From Streptomyces longwoodensis (lineage in GTDB: Bacteria; Actinomycetota; Actinomycetes; Streptomycetales; Streptomycetaceae), in assembly GCF_001514125.1 (NCBI RefSeq), contig NZ_KQ948556.1, forward strand, positions 125,648 through 189,647: 64,000 nt of DNA, read 5' to 3'. Position numbers and translations under genes: made by a program. Positions 50,459 to 58,272 of the stretch are shown piece after piece (position 1 is the stretch's first letter; each line of letters begins with the position of its first letter). The notes under the pieces were generated by a model, which was given only the letters and a program-made list of their open reading frames with translations, ran no database searches and was not told the DNA's origin.

Positions 50459-50893
50459 ATGCCGGAGCCGTCGCAGGAGACCGGGCGCGGACGGGCGGCC
50501 GCCCCGTTCGGGCTGGCCGAGGTGTCCGGCCCGTCCATGGTGCCCACGCTGTACCACGGCGACCAGCTGCTGGTGCAGTACGGCGCCCGGGTGCGGCCCG
50601 GTGACGTCGTGGTGCTGCGCCACCCCTTCCAGCAGGACCTGCTCGTGGTGAAGCGGGCCGTGGAGCGCCGCGACGGCGGCTGGTGGGTCCTCGGCGACAA
50701 CGCGTTCGCCGGCGGCGACAGCACGGACTACGGCGCCGTCCCCGACGACCTGGTCCTCGGCCGGGTCCGCTTCCGCTACCGCCCGCCGAGGGACGGCCGG
50801 CGCTCCCCGTTCGCGGTGCTGCGCTGGGCGCTGTCGGCGGCCAGGCCGGTGCTGTCGGACCGGTCGGCCTCCAGGCGCTTGCGGGCCCGGTAG
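50459..50893 (+). CDS. sodX: SodN-processing signal-peptidase-like protease SodX
   Basis: The 144-aa S26-type peptidase has the nucleophile Ser in VSGPSMVPTL, the general-base Lys in VVKRAVE, and LGDNAFAGGDSTDYG (box E equivalent). It lacks an N-terminal membrane anchor, as in other SodN-processing enzymes. ATG 50459 has GGGGAGG. It is divergent from sodN. Its last 118 bases overlap the CGNR gene on the other strand. Confidence 0.92.
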   Translation: MPEPSQETGRGRAAAPFGLAEVSGPSMVPTLYHGDQLLVQYGARVRPGDVVVLRHPFQQDLLVVKRAVERRDGGWWVLGDNAFAGGDSTDYGAVPDDLVLGRVRFRYRPPRDGRRSPFAVLRWALSAARPVLSDRSASRRLRAR

Positions 50894-51426
50894 GCGGCCA
50901 CGTTCGCCCGGGTGGCGCAGCGGTCGGAGCAGTAGCGCCGGGAACGGTTGGTCGAGGTGTCCAGGTACGCGTTGCGGCAGGGGGCCGCCTCGCACAGGCC
51001 GAGCCGGTCGACGCCGTACTCGGTCAGGTGGAAGGCCAGGCCCATCGCGGCGATGGCGGCGTAGCCGGCGGTCGCGTTCGACGGGTGGTCCGCCAGGTGC
51101 ATGTGCCACAGCGGGCGGTCGTCCTCGTCGCGGTGGTCGTGCCCGGAGATCTGCGGGCTCACCGGGAACTCCAGCAGCAGCGAGTTCAGCAGGTCCACGG
51201 CCAGCGTCTCGTCGCCGCCGTCCGCCGCCTCGAAGACCGCGCGCAGCCGGGCCCGGACCGAGCGGAAGCGGGTGACGTCGGCCTCGGTGGCGCGCCGGGC
51301 CGCCGACTGGTTGACCCCGAAGAGCTCACGGACGGCCTCGACCGTGGTGAGCGCGTCCTTGCCCCGGGCCGGCTCCTCGGTGTTGACGAGTCGGACGGCG
51401 TAGTCCGAGTAAAAGGCCAGTTCCAC
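50776..51426 (-). CDS. CGNR zinc-finger transcriptional regulator family protein
   Basis: The 216-aa protein has the helical ABATE-like N-terminal domain (about 1-130) and a C-terminal CGNR zinc finger, LCEAAPCRNAYLDTS through RYCSDRCATRANVAAYRARK. Such proteins are thought to be DNA-binding stress regulators. ATG 51426. The C-terminal 39 codons run antisense to sodX, so one of the two tails may be longer than its functional domain. Confidence 0.88.
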   Translation of the reverse strand: MELAFYSDYAVRLVNTEEPARGKDALTTVEAVRELFGVNQSAARRATEADVTRFRSVRARLRAVFEAADGGDETLAVDLLNSLLLEFPVSPQISGHDHRDEDDRPLWHMHLADHPSNATAGYAAIAAMGLAFHLTEYGVDRLGLCEAAPCRNAYLDTSTNRSRRYCSDRCATRANVAAYRARKRLEADRSDSTGLAADSAQRSTANGERRPSLGGR

Positions 51427-51598
51427 TTGTGGTCCTTACGGAGGGGCCCCGTGGCCGAGGTACGGGCGGGTAACGGCTGGTGGTCCCTCCAGGGTATTAC
51501 GGGTTGCCGGGGTCCTCGCCGTGGCCGCGGCGGCACGCCGAAGGGGCGGTACGGGACCCTTCCCGTACCGCCCCTTCGGGCATTCCGCCGAGCCGCGC

Positions 51599-52360
51599 CT
51601 ACAGCACCTTGGACAGGAACGCCTGGGTGCGCTCGTGCTGCGGGTTCGTCAGGACCTCGCGCGGGTTGCCCGACTCGACCACCACGCCGCCGTCCATGAA
51701 GACCAGGCTGTCGCCGACCTCGCGGGCGAAGCCCATCTCGTGGGTGACGACGACCATCGTCATGCCCGACTCGGCGAGGTCGCGCATGACGTCCAGGACG
51801 TCACCGACCAGCTCCGGGTCGAGGGCCGAGGTCGGCTCGTCGAAGAGCATCAGCTTGGGGTCCATGGCCAGCGCCCGGGCGATCGCCACCCGCTGCTGCT
51901 GGCCGCCCGACAGCTGCGAGGGGTAGTTGCCGGCCTTGTCGGCCAGGCCGACCCGGTCCAGCAGCTCCCGGGCGCGCTCCCGGGCCTGGGACCGGCTCGC
52001 GCCCTTGACCTGGACGGGGGCCTCCATGACGTTGTCGAGGGCCGTCATGTGCGGGAACAGGTTGAACCGCTGGAACACCATGCCGATGTCCCGGCGCTGC
52101 AGCGCGACCTCGCTGTCCTTCAGCTCGTACAGCTTGTCGCCCTTCTGGCGGTAGCCGACCAGCTGGCCGTCGACGTAGAGCCGCCCGGCGTTGATCTTCT
52201 CCAGGTGGTTGATGCACCGCAGGAACGTCGACTTGCCGGAGCCGGACGGGCCGATGAGGCAGAACACCTCGCCGGAGCGGACCTCCAGGTCGATGCCCTT
52301 GAGCACCTCCACCGCGCCGAAGGACTTGTGGACGCCCTCGGCCTTCACCATGGCGTTCAT
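51599..52360 (-). CDS. Polar amino-acid ABC transporter, ATP-binding subunit
   Basis: The 253-aa ATPase has Walker A GPSGSGKST, the signature LSGGQQQRVAIARAL, Walker B LMLFDEPTSALDPE and the switch His in THEMGF. It is closest to GlnQ/GluA-type polar amino-acid importers. ATG 52360 overlaps the permease stop by ATGA. The three genes form an operon in the order binding protein, permease, ATPase. Confidence 0.95.
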   Translation of the reverse strand: MNAMVKAEGVHKSFGAVEVLKGIDLEVRSGEVFCLIGPSGSGKSTFLRCINHLEKINAGRLYVDGQLVGYRQKGDKLYELKDSEVALQRRDIGMVFQRFNLFPHMTALDNVMEAPVQVKGASRSQARERARELLDRVGLADKAGNYPSQLSGGQQQRVAIARALAMDPKLMLFDEPTSALDPELVGDVLDVMRDLAESGMTMVVVTHEMGFAREVGDSLVFMDGGVVVESGNPREVLTNPQHERTQAFLSKVL

Positions 52361-53325
52361 GCGACGCTCCTCTTGCCGCTCACGCTGAGCAGGTTGGCCT
52401 TGACCTTCTGCCACGGGGTGGGCGGCAGGCTGCGGGTCGAGCCGCGGGCGTAACGGCGCTCCAGGTAGTACTGGAAGACGCTGAAGATGCTGGTCATGAC
52501 CAGGTACCAGATGGAGGCGACGAACAGCATCTCCATCACGGCGTACGACGTGGAGCCGATCGTGGAGGTGGCGCGCAGCAGCTCGTTGTACGTCACCGCG
52601 TAGACCAGCGACGAGGTCTTCAGCATGTTGATGAACTCGTTGCCGGTCGGCGGCACGATCACCCGCATGGCCTGCGGGATGACGATGCGGCGCAGCGTCC
52701 GGCCGTGGCTCATGCCGAGCGCGTGCGCGGCCTCCGTCTGGCCCTCGTCCACGGCCAGCAGGCCGGCCCGGCAGATCTCGGCCATGTACGCGGCCTCGTT
52801 CAGGCCCAGACCCAGCAGGGCGCACATGAACGGCGTCATGACGTCCGTCATCTCGTCCTTGTAGATCGGACCGAGGTTCAGCATCGGGAAGATCAGCGCC
52901 AGGTTGAACCACAGCAGCAGCTGGACGTAGACCGGCGTGCCGCGGAAGAACCAGATGTAGACCCAGGCCACCCAGCTCGTCACCGGGTTCTTCGACAGCC
53001 GCATCACGGCCAGCACGATGCCCAGGAGCACGCCCATGACCATCGCGAGGACGCTGATCAGCAGCGTGCGGCCGGCGCCCGCGAGGACGGTGGAGTCGAA
53101 CAGCTTGTCGCCGACCGCGTTCCACTGGATCTTCTCGGCCGTGGCGAAGGCGTTGACCAGCAGGGCCACCAGGGCCAGCACCACGACGGCGCTGACGTAG
53201 CGGCCCCAGTGGCGCACCGGGATGGCCTTGATGGCCTCCGGGGGGACCCGGTCCGTGCCGGGGTCCTTGGCGACGGTGGCCGACGGCGTCGCGTCGGCCG
53301 GCGTCTTGTCGAACTTGTCAGTCAC
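52357..53325 (-). CDS. Polar amino-acid ABC transporter, permease subunit
   Basis: The 322-aa HisMQ-type permease has an unusual charged N-terminal extension of about 40 residues, then five or six helices and the EAA loop EAAHALGMSHGRTLRRIVIPQA. GTG 53325. It lies 31 bp after the binding-protein gene and overlaps the ATPase gene. Both halves of the membrane channel would be formed by homodimerisation. Confidence 0.94.
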   Translation of the reverse strand: MTDKFDKTPADATPSATVAKDPGTDRVPPEAIKAIPVRHWGRYVSAVVVLALVALLVNAFATAEKIQWNAVGDKLFDSTVLAGAGRTLLISVLAMVMGVLLGIVLAVMRLSKNPVTSWVAWVYIWFFRGTPVYVQLLLWFNLALIFPMLNLGPIYKDEMTDVMTPFMCALLGLGLNEAAYMAEICRAGLLAVDEGQTEAAHALGMSHGRTLRRIVIPQAMRVIVPPTGNEFINMLKTSSLVYAVTYNELLRATSTIGSTSYAVMEMLFVASIWYLVMTSIFSVFQYYLERRYARGSTRSLPPTPWQKVKANLLSVSGKRSVA

Positions 53326-53356
53326 CGTGACTGCCCTTCAGTGCTTACGGGGACGG

Positions 53357-54322
53357 TCACTTGCCGCCGTTGACGGCGGCCTTGTCGATGGAGCCGCTCT
53401 GGGCGCCCCACTTCTCGAGGATCTTCTTGTACGTGCCGTCCTCGATGATGGCGTTCACCGCGGCTTCGAGGGCGCTGGTGAGCTCCTTGTTGTCCTTGTT
53501 GACGGCGATGCCGAACGGACCGGCGTCGACCTGCTCGCCGACCACCTGGAAGGCGTTGCCGCCGTCGGCCTTGCGGGCCAGGTCGACCGCGACCGGGTAG
53601 TCGTTGACGCCGGCGACCGCGCCGCCCGACTTCACGCGGGTCTGGGCCTCGGTGTCGTTGTCGAAGGACTCGATCGTGATCTTCTTCTTGCCGCCGTCCG
53701 TACAGGACTTCGACTGCTTCTGCAGCGCCTGCTCGTAGGTGGTGCCCCGCTGGACCGCCGCGGTCTGGCCGCACAGGTCCTCGATCGAGTTGATCTTCTT
53801 CGGGTTGCCCTTCTGGACGTACACGGCGGTGCCGGCCTTGAAGTAGTCGACGAAGTCGACGCCCGGGCCGAGCTTCTTGCCGTTCTCGTCCAGGCCGTTC
53901 TGGCGCGCCGGGGTGTCGGTGATCGAGGAGATCGCCACGTCGTAGCGGCCGGAGTTGAGCGACGTGATCAGGCCGTCGAAGGAGCCGGAGGTGAACTGGA
54001 AGGTCACGCCCAGCTTCTCGCCCAGGGCGGCGGCGATGTCCGGGTCGACACCGACGATCTTGCCGCCCTCCTGGTACTCCATGGGGGCGTACTCGGCGTT
54101 GGTGCCGACCTTGACGACGCCCGCGTCCTGGATCTTCTTGGGCAGCTTGGAGAACAGGGGCGCGGCGTTGGCCTTGCCCGACTCGGAGGAGCTCCCGTCG
54201 CCGCCGCTGTCGGTCTGGTCACCGCACGCGGTGAGCAGCAGGGCGCCCGCCACCGCGAGGGAGCCGACCGCTGCCAGGCGGGTACGCGTGGCGGTCTTGG
54301 AGCGGGTGGAGCGTGCGGTCAT
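53357..54322 (-). CDS. Polar amino-acid ABC transporter, substrate-binding lipoprotein
   Basis: The 321-aa family 3 solute-binding protein has a lipobox in LLLTACGDQ after a basic N-terminal signal. Domain 1 has KVGTNAEYAPMEY, and FDGLITSLNSGRYDVAISSIT is the ligand-pocket segment with the conserved Arg/Asp. ATG 54322 has CGGAGGA upstream. In S. coelicolor the equivalent operon was described as a glutamate-type importer; the actual ligand is uncertain. Confidence 0.92.
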   Translation of the reverse strand: MTARSTRSKTATRTRLAAVGSLAVAGALLLTACGDQTDSGGDGSSSESGKANAAPLFSKLPKKIQDAGVVKVGTNAEYAPMEYQEGGKIVGVDPDIAAALGEKLGVTFQFTSGSFDGLITSLNSGRYDVAISSITDTPARQNGLDENGKKLGPGVDFVDYFKAGTAVYVQKGNPKKINSIEDLCGQTAAVQRGTTYEQALQKQSKSCTDGGKKKITIESFDNDTEAQTRVKSGGAVAGVNDYPVAVDLARKADGGNAFQVVGEQVDAGPFGIAVNKDNKELTSALEAAVNAIIEDGTYKKILEKWGAQSGSIDKAAVNGGK

Positions 54323-54975
54323 GGTGGGTTCCTCCGGCGGATGGATGAGGTGCCGATGGTCACGGCGATTGCCGATGGGTCGACGAGAACACACACCTTC
54401 GGGTGTCGCGACCTCGTGTGATTACGGCATCTTGCCATTCGGACTACGCCATTCAGGGGGCCAGCCATGTCAAAATCGGATAACGGGCGACACCCGAACT
54501 GCACCAGTCCGCTCCATCATGACCGGATCTTCTTCGGGAATCCCTCCTTCCGGCCGGAAGATCTCCGGCGCGACGCCCGATCCAGCCACCCCTGCCGCTT
54601 CCCGCCCGGTGCCCCGAGCGCAGGTCAAGGATTTGTCCAGTTCGTGGCCGTATTTTTCCCATGAGTCATGTCACTGGAAGAGGACGGTCCTGTCTCCTCC
54701 GGATGGGCCTGGGGGCGCGCCGGGCGGATCCCCCGAAGGGGCTCTGTCGGACGTCCACAGTTCGTGGGATGTGACCTTGCACCGAATGGACTCGTCCTCG
54801 GCGCCGTCCGTCCGGTAAGAAGGTGATTCACACCCCTCATCCGGGGCTCAGGGCGCGTGTGCGGCGCGCCGTCGTGCACCCGCCCGTATGCATCGACAGG
54901 GCGGTGCGCGGTCCCGCCCGCTCCTCAACCAGGAGCGGCCACCCTCAACCATGCAGAGCTAAGGGGTACAACACA
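54323..54975. other. 653-bp divergent intergenic region upstream of the amino-acid transporter and malic enzyme
   Basis: It is less GC-rich than its surroundings. It holds a 12-bp perfect palindrome TTCCGGCCGGAA (54548-54559) and a longer stem GATCTTC / GAAGATC (54526-54532, 54557-54563). A 65-codon plus-strand ORF at 54467-54664 has an upstream GGGGG but mixed codon use. No confident gene is seen. Confidence 0.6.
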
Positions 54976-56205
54976 GTGGCAGCGGAGATCGTCAATCCTC
55001 GCAGCGAGAGCACGTCGGACACGGGACCGGAGGGCGGTGCGGAGCCCCTCGACCCCTTCGATCCGGCGTTCGCGCTGCACCGCGGCGGCAAGATGGCCGT
55101 GCAGGCCACCGTCCCGGTCCGTGACAAGGACGACCTGTCCCTGGCGTACACGCCCGGCGTCGCGCGGGTGTGCACCGCGATCGCGGAGCAGCCGGAACTG
55201 GTCCACGACTACACCTGGAAGTCCTCCGTCGTCGCGGTCGTCACGGACGGCACCGCCGTCCTCGGCCTCGGCGACATCGGCCCGGAGGCGTCCCTCCCGG
55301 TCATGGAGGGCAAGGCCATCCTCTTCAAGCAGTTCGGCGGCGTGGACGCCGTCCCGATCGCGCTGGACTGCACGGACGTCGACGAGATCGTCGAGACCGT
55401 GGTCCGCCTCGCGCCGTCCTTCGGCGGCGTCAACCTCGAGGACATCTCGGCGCCCCGGTGCTTCGAGATCGAGCGCAGGCTCCAGGAGCGGCTCGACATC
55501 CCGATCTTCCACGACGACCAGCACGGCACGGCGGTCGTGACGCTCGCCGCGCTGCGCAACGCGGCCCGGCTGAGCGGGCGGACCCTCGCCGACCTGCGGG
55601 CCGTCATCTCCGGCGCGGGCGCGGCCGGTGTGGCCATCGCCAAGATGCTGATCGAGGCCGGCATCGGCGACGTCGCGGTGGCGGACCGCAAGGGTGTCGT
55701 CTCCGCGGACCGGCAGGACCTCACGCCGGTCAAGCGCGAGGTCGCCGGGTTCACCAACAAGGCCGGGCTGTCCGGGTCGCTGGAGGACGCGCTGGCCGGC
55801 GCCGACGTCTTCATCGGCGTCTCCGGCGGTACCGTCGCGGAGGCCGCGGTGGCCTCCATGGCCGAGGGCGCCTTCGTGTTCGCGATGGCCAACCCGAACC
55901 CGGAGGTGCACCCCGACGTCGCCCACAAGTACGCGGCGGTCGTCGCCACCGGGCGGTCGGACTTCCCCAACCAGATCAACAACGTGCTGGCCTTCCCGGG
56001 CATCTTCGCCGGGGCGCTGCAGGTGCGGGCCTCCCGGATCACCGAGGGGATGAAGATCGCGGCAGCCGAGGCGCTGGCCGGGGTCGTCGGCGACGACCTC
56101 GCGGCGGACTACGTGATCCCCTCGCCGTTCGACGAGCGGGTCGCCCCCGCGGTGACGGCGGCGGTGGCCGCGGCCGCGCGGGCCGAGGGCGTCGCGCGCC
56201 GCTGA
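54976..56205 (+). CDS. Malic enzyme (malate dehydrogenase, oxaloacetate-decarboxylating)
   Basis: The 409-aa enzyme decarboxylates malate to pyruvate. Motifs are SLAYTPGVARVC, the metal-site HDDQHGTA and a Rossmann GAGAAGVAIAKML, plus FPNQINNVLAFPG. This is the short bacterial form. S. coelicolor has NAD- and NADP-dependent versions; the one remembered in this position (SCO5261) is NADP-dependent, supplying NADPH for lipid synthesis. GTG 54976 with AGGGG. A perfect hairpin follows. Confidence 0.93.
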   Translation: MAAEIVNPRSESTSDTGPEGGAEPLDPFDPAFALHRGGKMAVQATVPVRDKDDLSLAYTPGVARVCTAIAEQPELVHDYTWKSSVVAVVTDGTAVLGLGDIGPEASLPVMEGKAILFKQFGGVDAVPIALDCTDVDEIVETVVRLAPSFGGVNLEDISAPRCFEIERRLQERLDIPIFHDDQHGTAVVTLAALRNAARLSGRTLADLRAVISGAGAAGVAIAKMLIEAGIGDVAVADRKGVVSADRQDLTPVKREVAGFTNKAGLSGSLEDALAGADVFIGVSGGTVAEAAVASMAEGAFVFAMANPNPEVHPDVAHKYAAVVATGRSDFPNQINNVLAFPGIFAGALQVRASRITEGMKIAAAEALAGVVGDDLAADYVIPSPFDERVAPAVTAAVAAAARAEGVARR

Positions 56206-56226
56206 CGCCCGCGCATGCCGGCCGGG

Positions 56227-56254
56227 ACGGCCCCGCCCCTGTGGGCGGGGCCGT
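56227..56254 (+). terminator. Hairpin terminator after the malic enzyme gene
   Basis: ACGGCCCCGCCC / GGGCGGGGCCGT (56227-56238, 56243-56254) is a perfect 12-bp stem followed by TTTC. Confidence 0.88.
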
Positions 56255-56352
56255 TTCGTCCCCCGGTACGCCGGCCGGCGGGCTGGCAAGAGGGTGTGTG
56301 TCACACCGGGGGCTGGTTCCGGCGGGGCGGGACGGGACCTATCGTCGGCTGC

Positions 56353-57318
56353 ATGTTCGCTGTCTACGCCGCCCGTATCGACCGTGACCAGCCGCTGAGC
56401 GGCCTTGAGTCGGGGGAGCGTCCGGCCCCCGAGGCCCGGCCCGGATGGAGCACCGTCCAGGTCAGGGCCGCCTCCCTCAACCACCACGACCTCTGGTCGC
56501 TCCGGGGCGTCGGCCTGCCCGAGGGGCGCCTGCCGATGATCCTCGGCTGTGACGCCGCCGGTGTCGACGAGGACGGCAACGAGGTCGTCCTGCACTCCGT
56601 CATCGGCCAGACCGGCCACGGAGTCGGCCCGGACGAGCCCCGCTCCATCCTCACCGAGCGCTACCAGGGCACCTTCGCCGAGCGGGTCGCCGTGCCGACC
56701 TGGAACGTCCTGCCCAAGCCGAAGGAGCTGACCTTCGCCGAGGCCGCCTGCCTGCCCACCGCCTGGCTCACCGCGTACCGCATGCTCTTCACCAACGCCG
56801 GCGTGCGCCCCGGTGACTCCGTGCTGGTGCAGGGCGCCGGCGGGGGCGTCGCCACCGCGGCGATCGTCCTCGGCAAGGCGGCCGGGCTGCGGGTCTTCGC
56901 CACCAGCCGCGACGAGGCCAAGCGCAAGCGGGCCCTCGAGCTCGGGGCCGTCGAGGCGGTCGAGCCGGGCGCCCGGCTGCCCCAGCGCGTGGACGCGGTC
57001 ATCGAGACCGTCGGCGCCGCGACCTGGTCCCACTCGGTGAAGTCGCTGAAGCCCGGCGGCACGCTGGTCATCTCCGGCGCGACCAGCGGCGACCGGCCCT
57101 CGCACGCCGAACTGACCCGGATCTTCTTCCTCGAGCTCAAGGTCGTCGGCTCCACGATGGGCACCAAGGACGAGCTGGAGGACCTGCTCGCCTTCTGCGC
57201 CGCCACCGGGGTGCGGCCCGTCATCGACGAGGTGCTGCCGCTCGACCGCGCCCGTGAGGGCTTCGAACGGCTGGCGTCCGGCGACCTGTTCGGGAAGATC
57301 GTGTTCACCACCCCCTGA
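56353..57318 (+). CDS. Zinc-free medium-chain dehydrogenase/reductase (quinone-oxidoreductase-like)
   Basis: The 321-aa MDR-family protein has an N-terminal GroES-like domain (VRAASLNHHDLWSLRG, LPMILGCDAAG) and a Rossmann domain with VLVQGAGGGVATAAI (NADPH loop). The catalytic-zinc ligands of alcohol dehydrogenases are not evident, pointing to a quinone or enone reductase. Start at 56353, where homology begins; an upstream frame to 56215 is unlikely. Substrate unknown. Confidence 0.88.
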   Translation: MFAVYAARIDRDQPLSGLESGERPAPEARPGWSTVQVRAASLNHHDLWSLRGVGLPEGRLPMILGCDAAGVDEDGNEVVLHSVIGQTGHGVGPDEPRSILTERYQGTFAERVAVPTWNVLPKPKELTFAEAACLPTAWLTAYRMLFTNAGVRPGDSVLVQGAGGGVATAAIVLGKAAGLRVFATSRDEAKRKRALELGAVEAVEPGARLPQRVDAVIETVGAATWSHSVKSLKPGGTLVISGATSGDRPSHAELTRIFFLELKVVGSTMGTKDELEDLLAFCAATGVRPVIDEVLPLDRAREGFERLASGDLFGKIVFTTP

Positions 57319-57341
57319 GCGGCGGCTCGGGGTTCGGTGCG

Positions 57342-57371
57342 GGCGGGTCCGGGGTTCCGGGCCCGCCTTTT
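57342..57371 (+). terminator. Rho-independent-type terminator after the oxidoreductase gene
   Basis: GGCGGGTCCGG / CCGGGCCCGCC (57342-57352, 57357-57367, one G-U pair) with a GGTT loop is followed by four T. Confidence 0.9.
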
Positions 57372-57384
57372 CCGTGCGTGATGC

Positions 57385-57427
57385 GTCAACCCTGGTTGAC
57401 AGGGCCCGAGTGTCAACGTAAGTTGAC
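57385..57427 (+). promoter_or_regulatory. Leaderless-type promoter with two 16-bp palindromic operators
   Basis: TTGACA (57396-57401), 17 bases, TAAGTT (57419-57424), then the ATG 6 bases after the -10, so transcription should start at or near the A of the start codon. GTCAACCCTGGTTGAC (57385-57400) covers the -35 and GTCAACGTAAGTTGAC (57412-57427) covers the -10. Both are 6-4-6 palindromes of the same half-site, 27 bp apart. Confidence 0.88.
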
Positions 57428-57430
57428 GTC

Positions 57431-57640
57431 ATGACCGAAGCAACGGATCTCGCCGAGCGCGCCGGTGACCGCGATCCACGGGTCGGACTGCGCGCCGTCG
57501 CCGCCCTGCGCAGGGTGCTGGAGCAGCTGGAGGCGGTGCAGGTGCGCAGCGCGCGCAACCAGGGCTGGTCGTGGCAGGAGATCGCCGCGGAGCTCGGAGT
57601 CAGCAGGCAGGCCGTGCACAAGAAGTACGGGAGGCAGTGA
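57431..57640 (+). CDS. Small helix-turn-helix protein
   Basis: The 69-aa protein has a coiled-coil-like first half (LRAVAALRRVLEQLEAVQVRSARNQ) and a C-terminal helix-turn-helix, WQEIAAELGVSRQAVHKKY. It is encoded with no leader immediately behind a promoter containing twin palindromes, so it is the natural candidate for an autoregulator. Its stop overlaps the Clp-N gene by TGATG. Confidence 0.88.
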   Translation: MTEATDLAERAGDRDPRVGLRAVAALRRVLEQLEAVQVRSARNQGWSWQEIAAELGVSRQAVHKKYGRQ

Positions 57641-58227
57641 TGTTCGAGCGGTTCACCAAGGACGCCCGGGACGTGGTCCGGGGCGCGGCGGAGCACGCCG
57701 AGCGGGCCGGCGCCCCGGCGGTCGACGCCGAGCACCTGCTCCTCGCCCTGCTCGGCCGCGGGCCGAGCCGTGCCTCCTTCGCGCTGGCCGCCCTGGGCGT
57801 GGCCGACCGCGGGGACTCCGTACGGGACGCCCTGGACGAGGCCCGGCGGCGTGCCGGGCTGTCCCGGGCCGACGCCGACGCCCTCGCCGGCCTCGGCATC
57901 GACGTCTCGGAGATCGTCGCCCGGGTCGAGGAGGTGCACGGCGCCGGCGCGATGTCCGGCGGGCGTACCGGCCGGGGCCGGTCCCCGGGCCGCCGCCCCT
58001 TCGGACGGGGCGCCAAGGACGTCATCGAGAAGTCCCTGCGGATGGCCCTGGCCCGCAAGGACCGGCACATCGGCGACGAGCACCTGCTGCTCGCCCTGAC
58101 CGTCCGCACCGACGTGGTGGCCGAGGTCCTCGCCGACCACGGCGTCACCCACGCGTCCCTGACCCGCGTCCTCGGCGAGGGCGAGGGCGGGGGCCGGGGC
58201 GGGCGGGGCGCGGCGAAGGCTGGGTGA
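57640..58227 (+). CDS. Clp-N (ClpC/ClpA N-terminal repeat) domain protein without ATPase
   Basis: The 195-aa protein holds two Clp-N repeats: about 2-68 (RFTKDARDVVRGAAEHAERAG through EHLLLALLG) and about 120-180 (VIEKSLRMALARKDRHIGDEHLLLALT). A Gly/Arg linker separates them. There is no AAA+ module, so it resembles stand-alone Clp-N proteins such as mycobacterial ClpC2. It may bind ClpC clients, adaptors or Clp-targeting antibiotics. Translationally coupled to the HTH gene. Confidence 0.88.
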   Translation: MFERFTKDARDVVRGAAEHAERAGAPAVDAEHLLLALLGRGPSRASFALAALGVADRGDSVRDALDEARRRAGLSRADADALAGLGIDVSEIVARVEEVHGAGAMSGGRTGRGRSPGRRPFGRGAKDVIEKSLRMALARKDRHIGDEHLLLALTVRTDVVAEVLADHGVTHASLTRVLGEGEGGGRGGRGAAKAG

Positions 58228-58272
58228 CGGGGCGGCCCCTCGACGGGGCCGCCGTCCGCCGTCCGCCGTCCC

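Noticed and set aside
54625..54879. 84-codon minus-strand ORF in the malic-enzyme upstream region.
   Set aside because: Mixed codon use, no start signal and no family resemblance.
54925..58152. A 1075-codon minus-strand open frame.
   Set aside because: Antisense to malic enzyme, oxidoreductase and the HTH/Clp-N operon; no recognisable domain.
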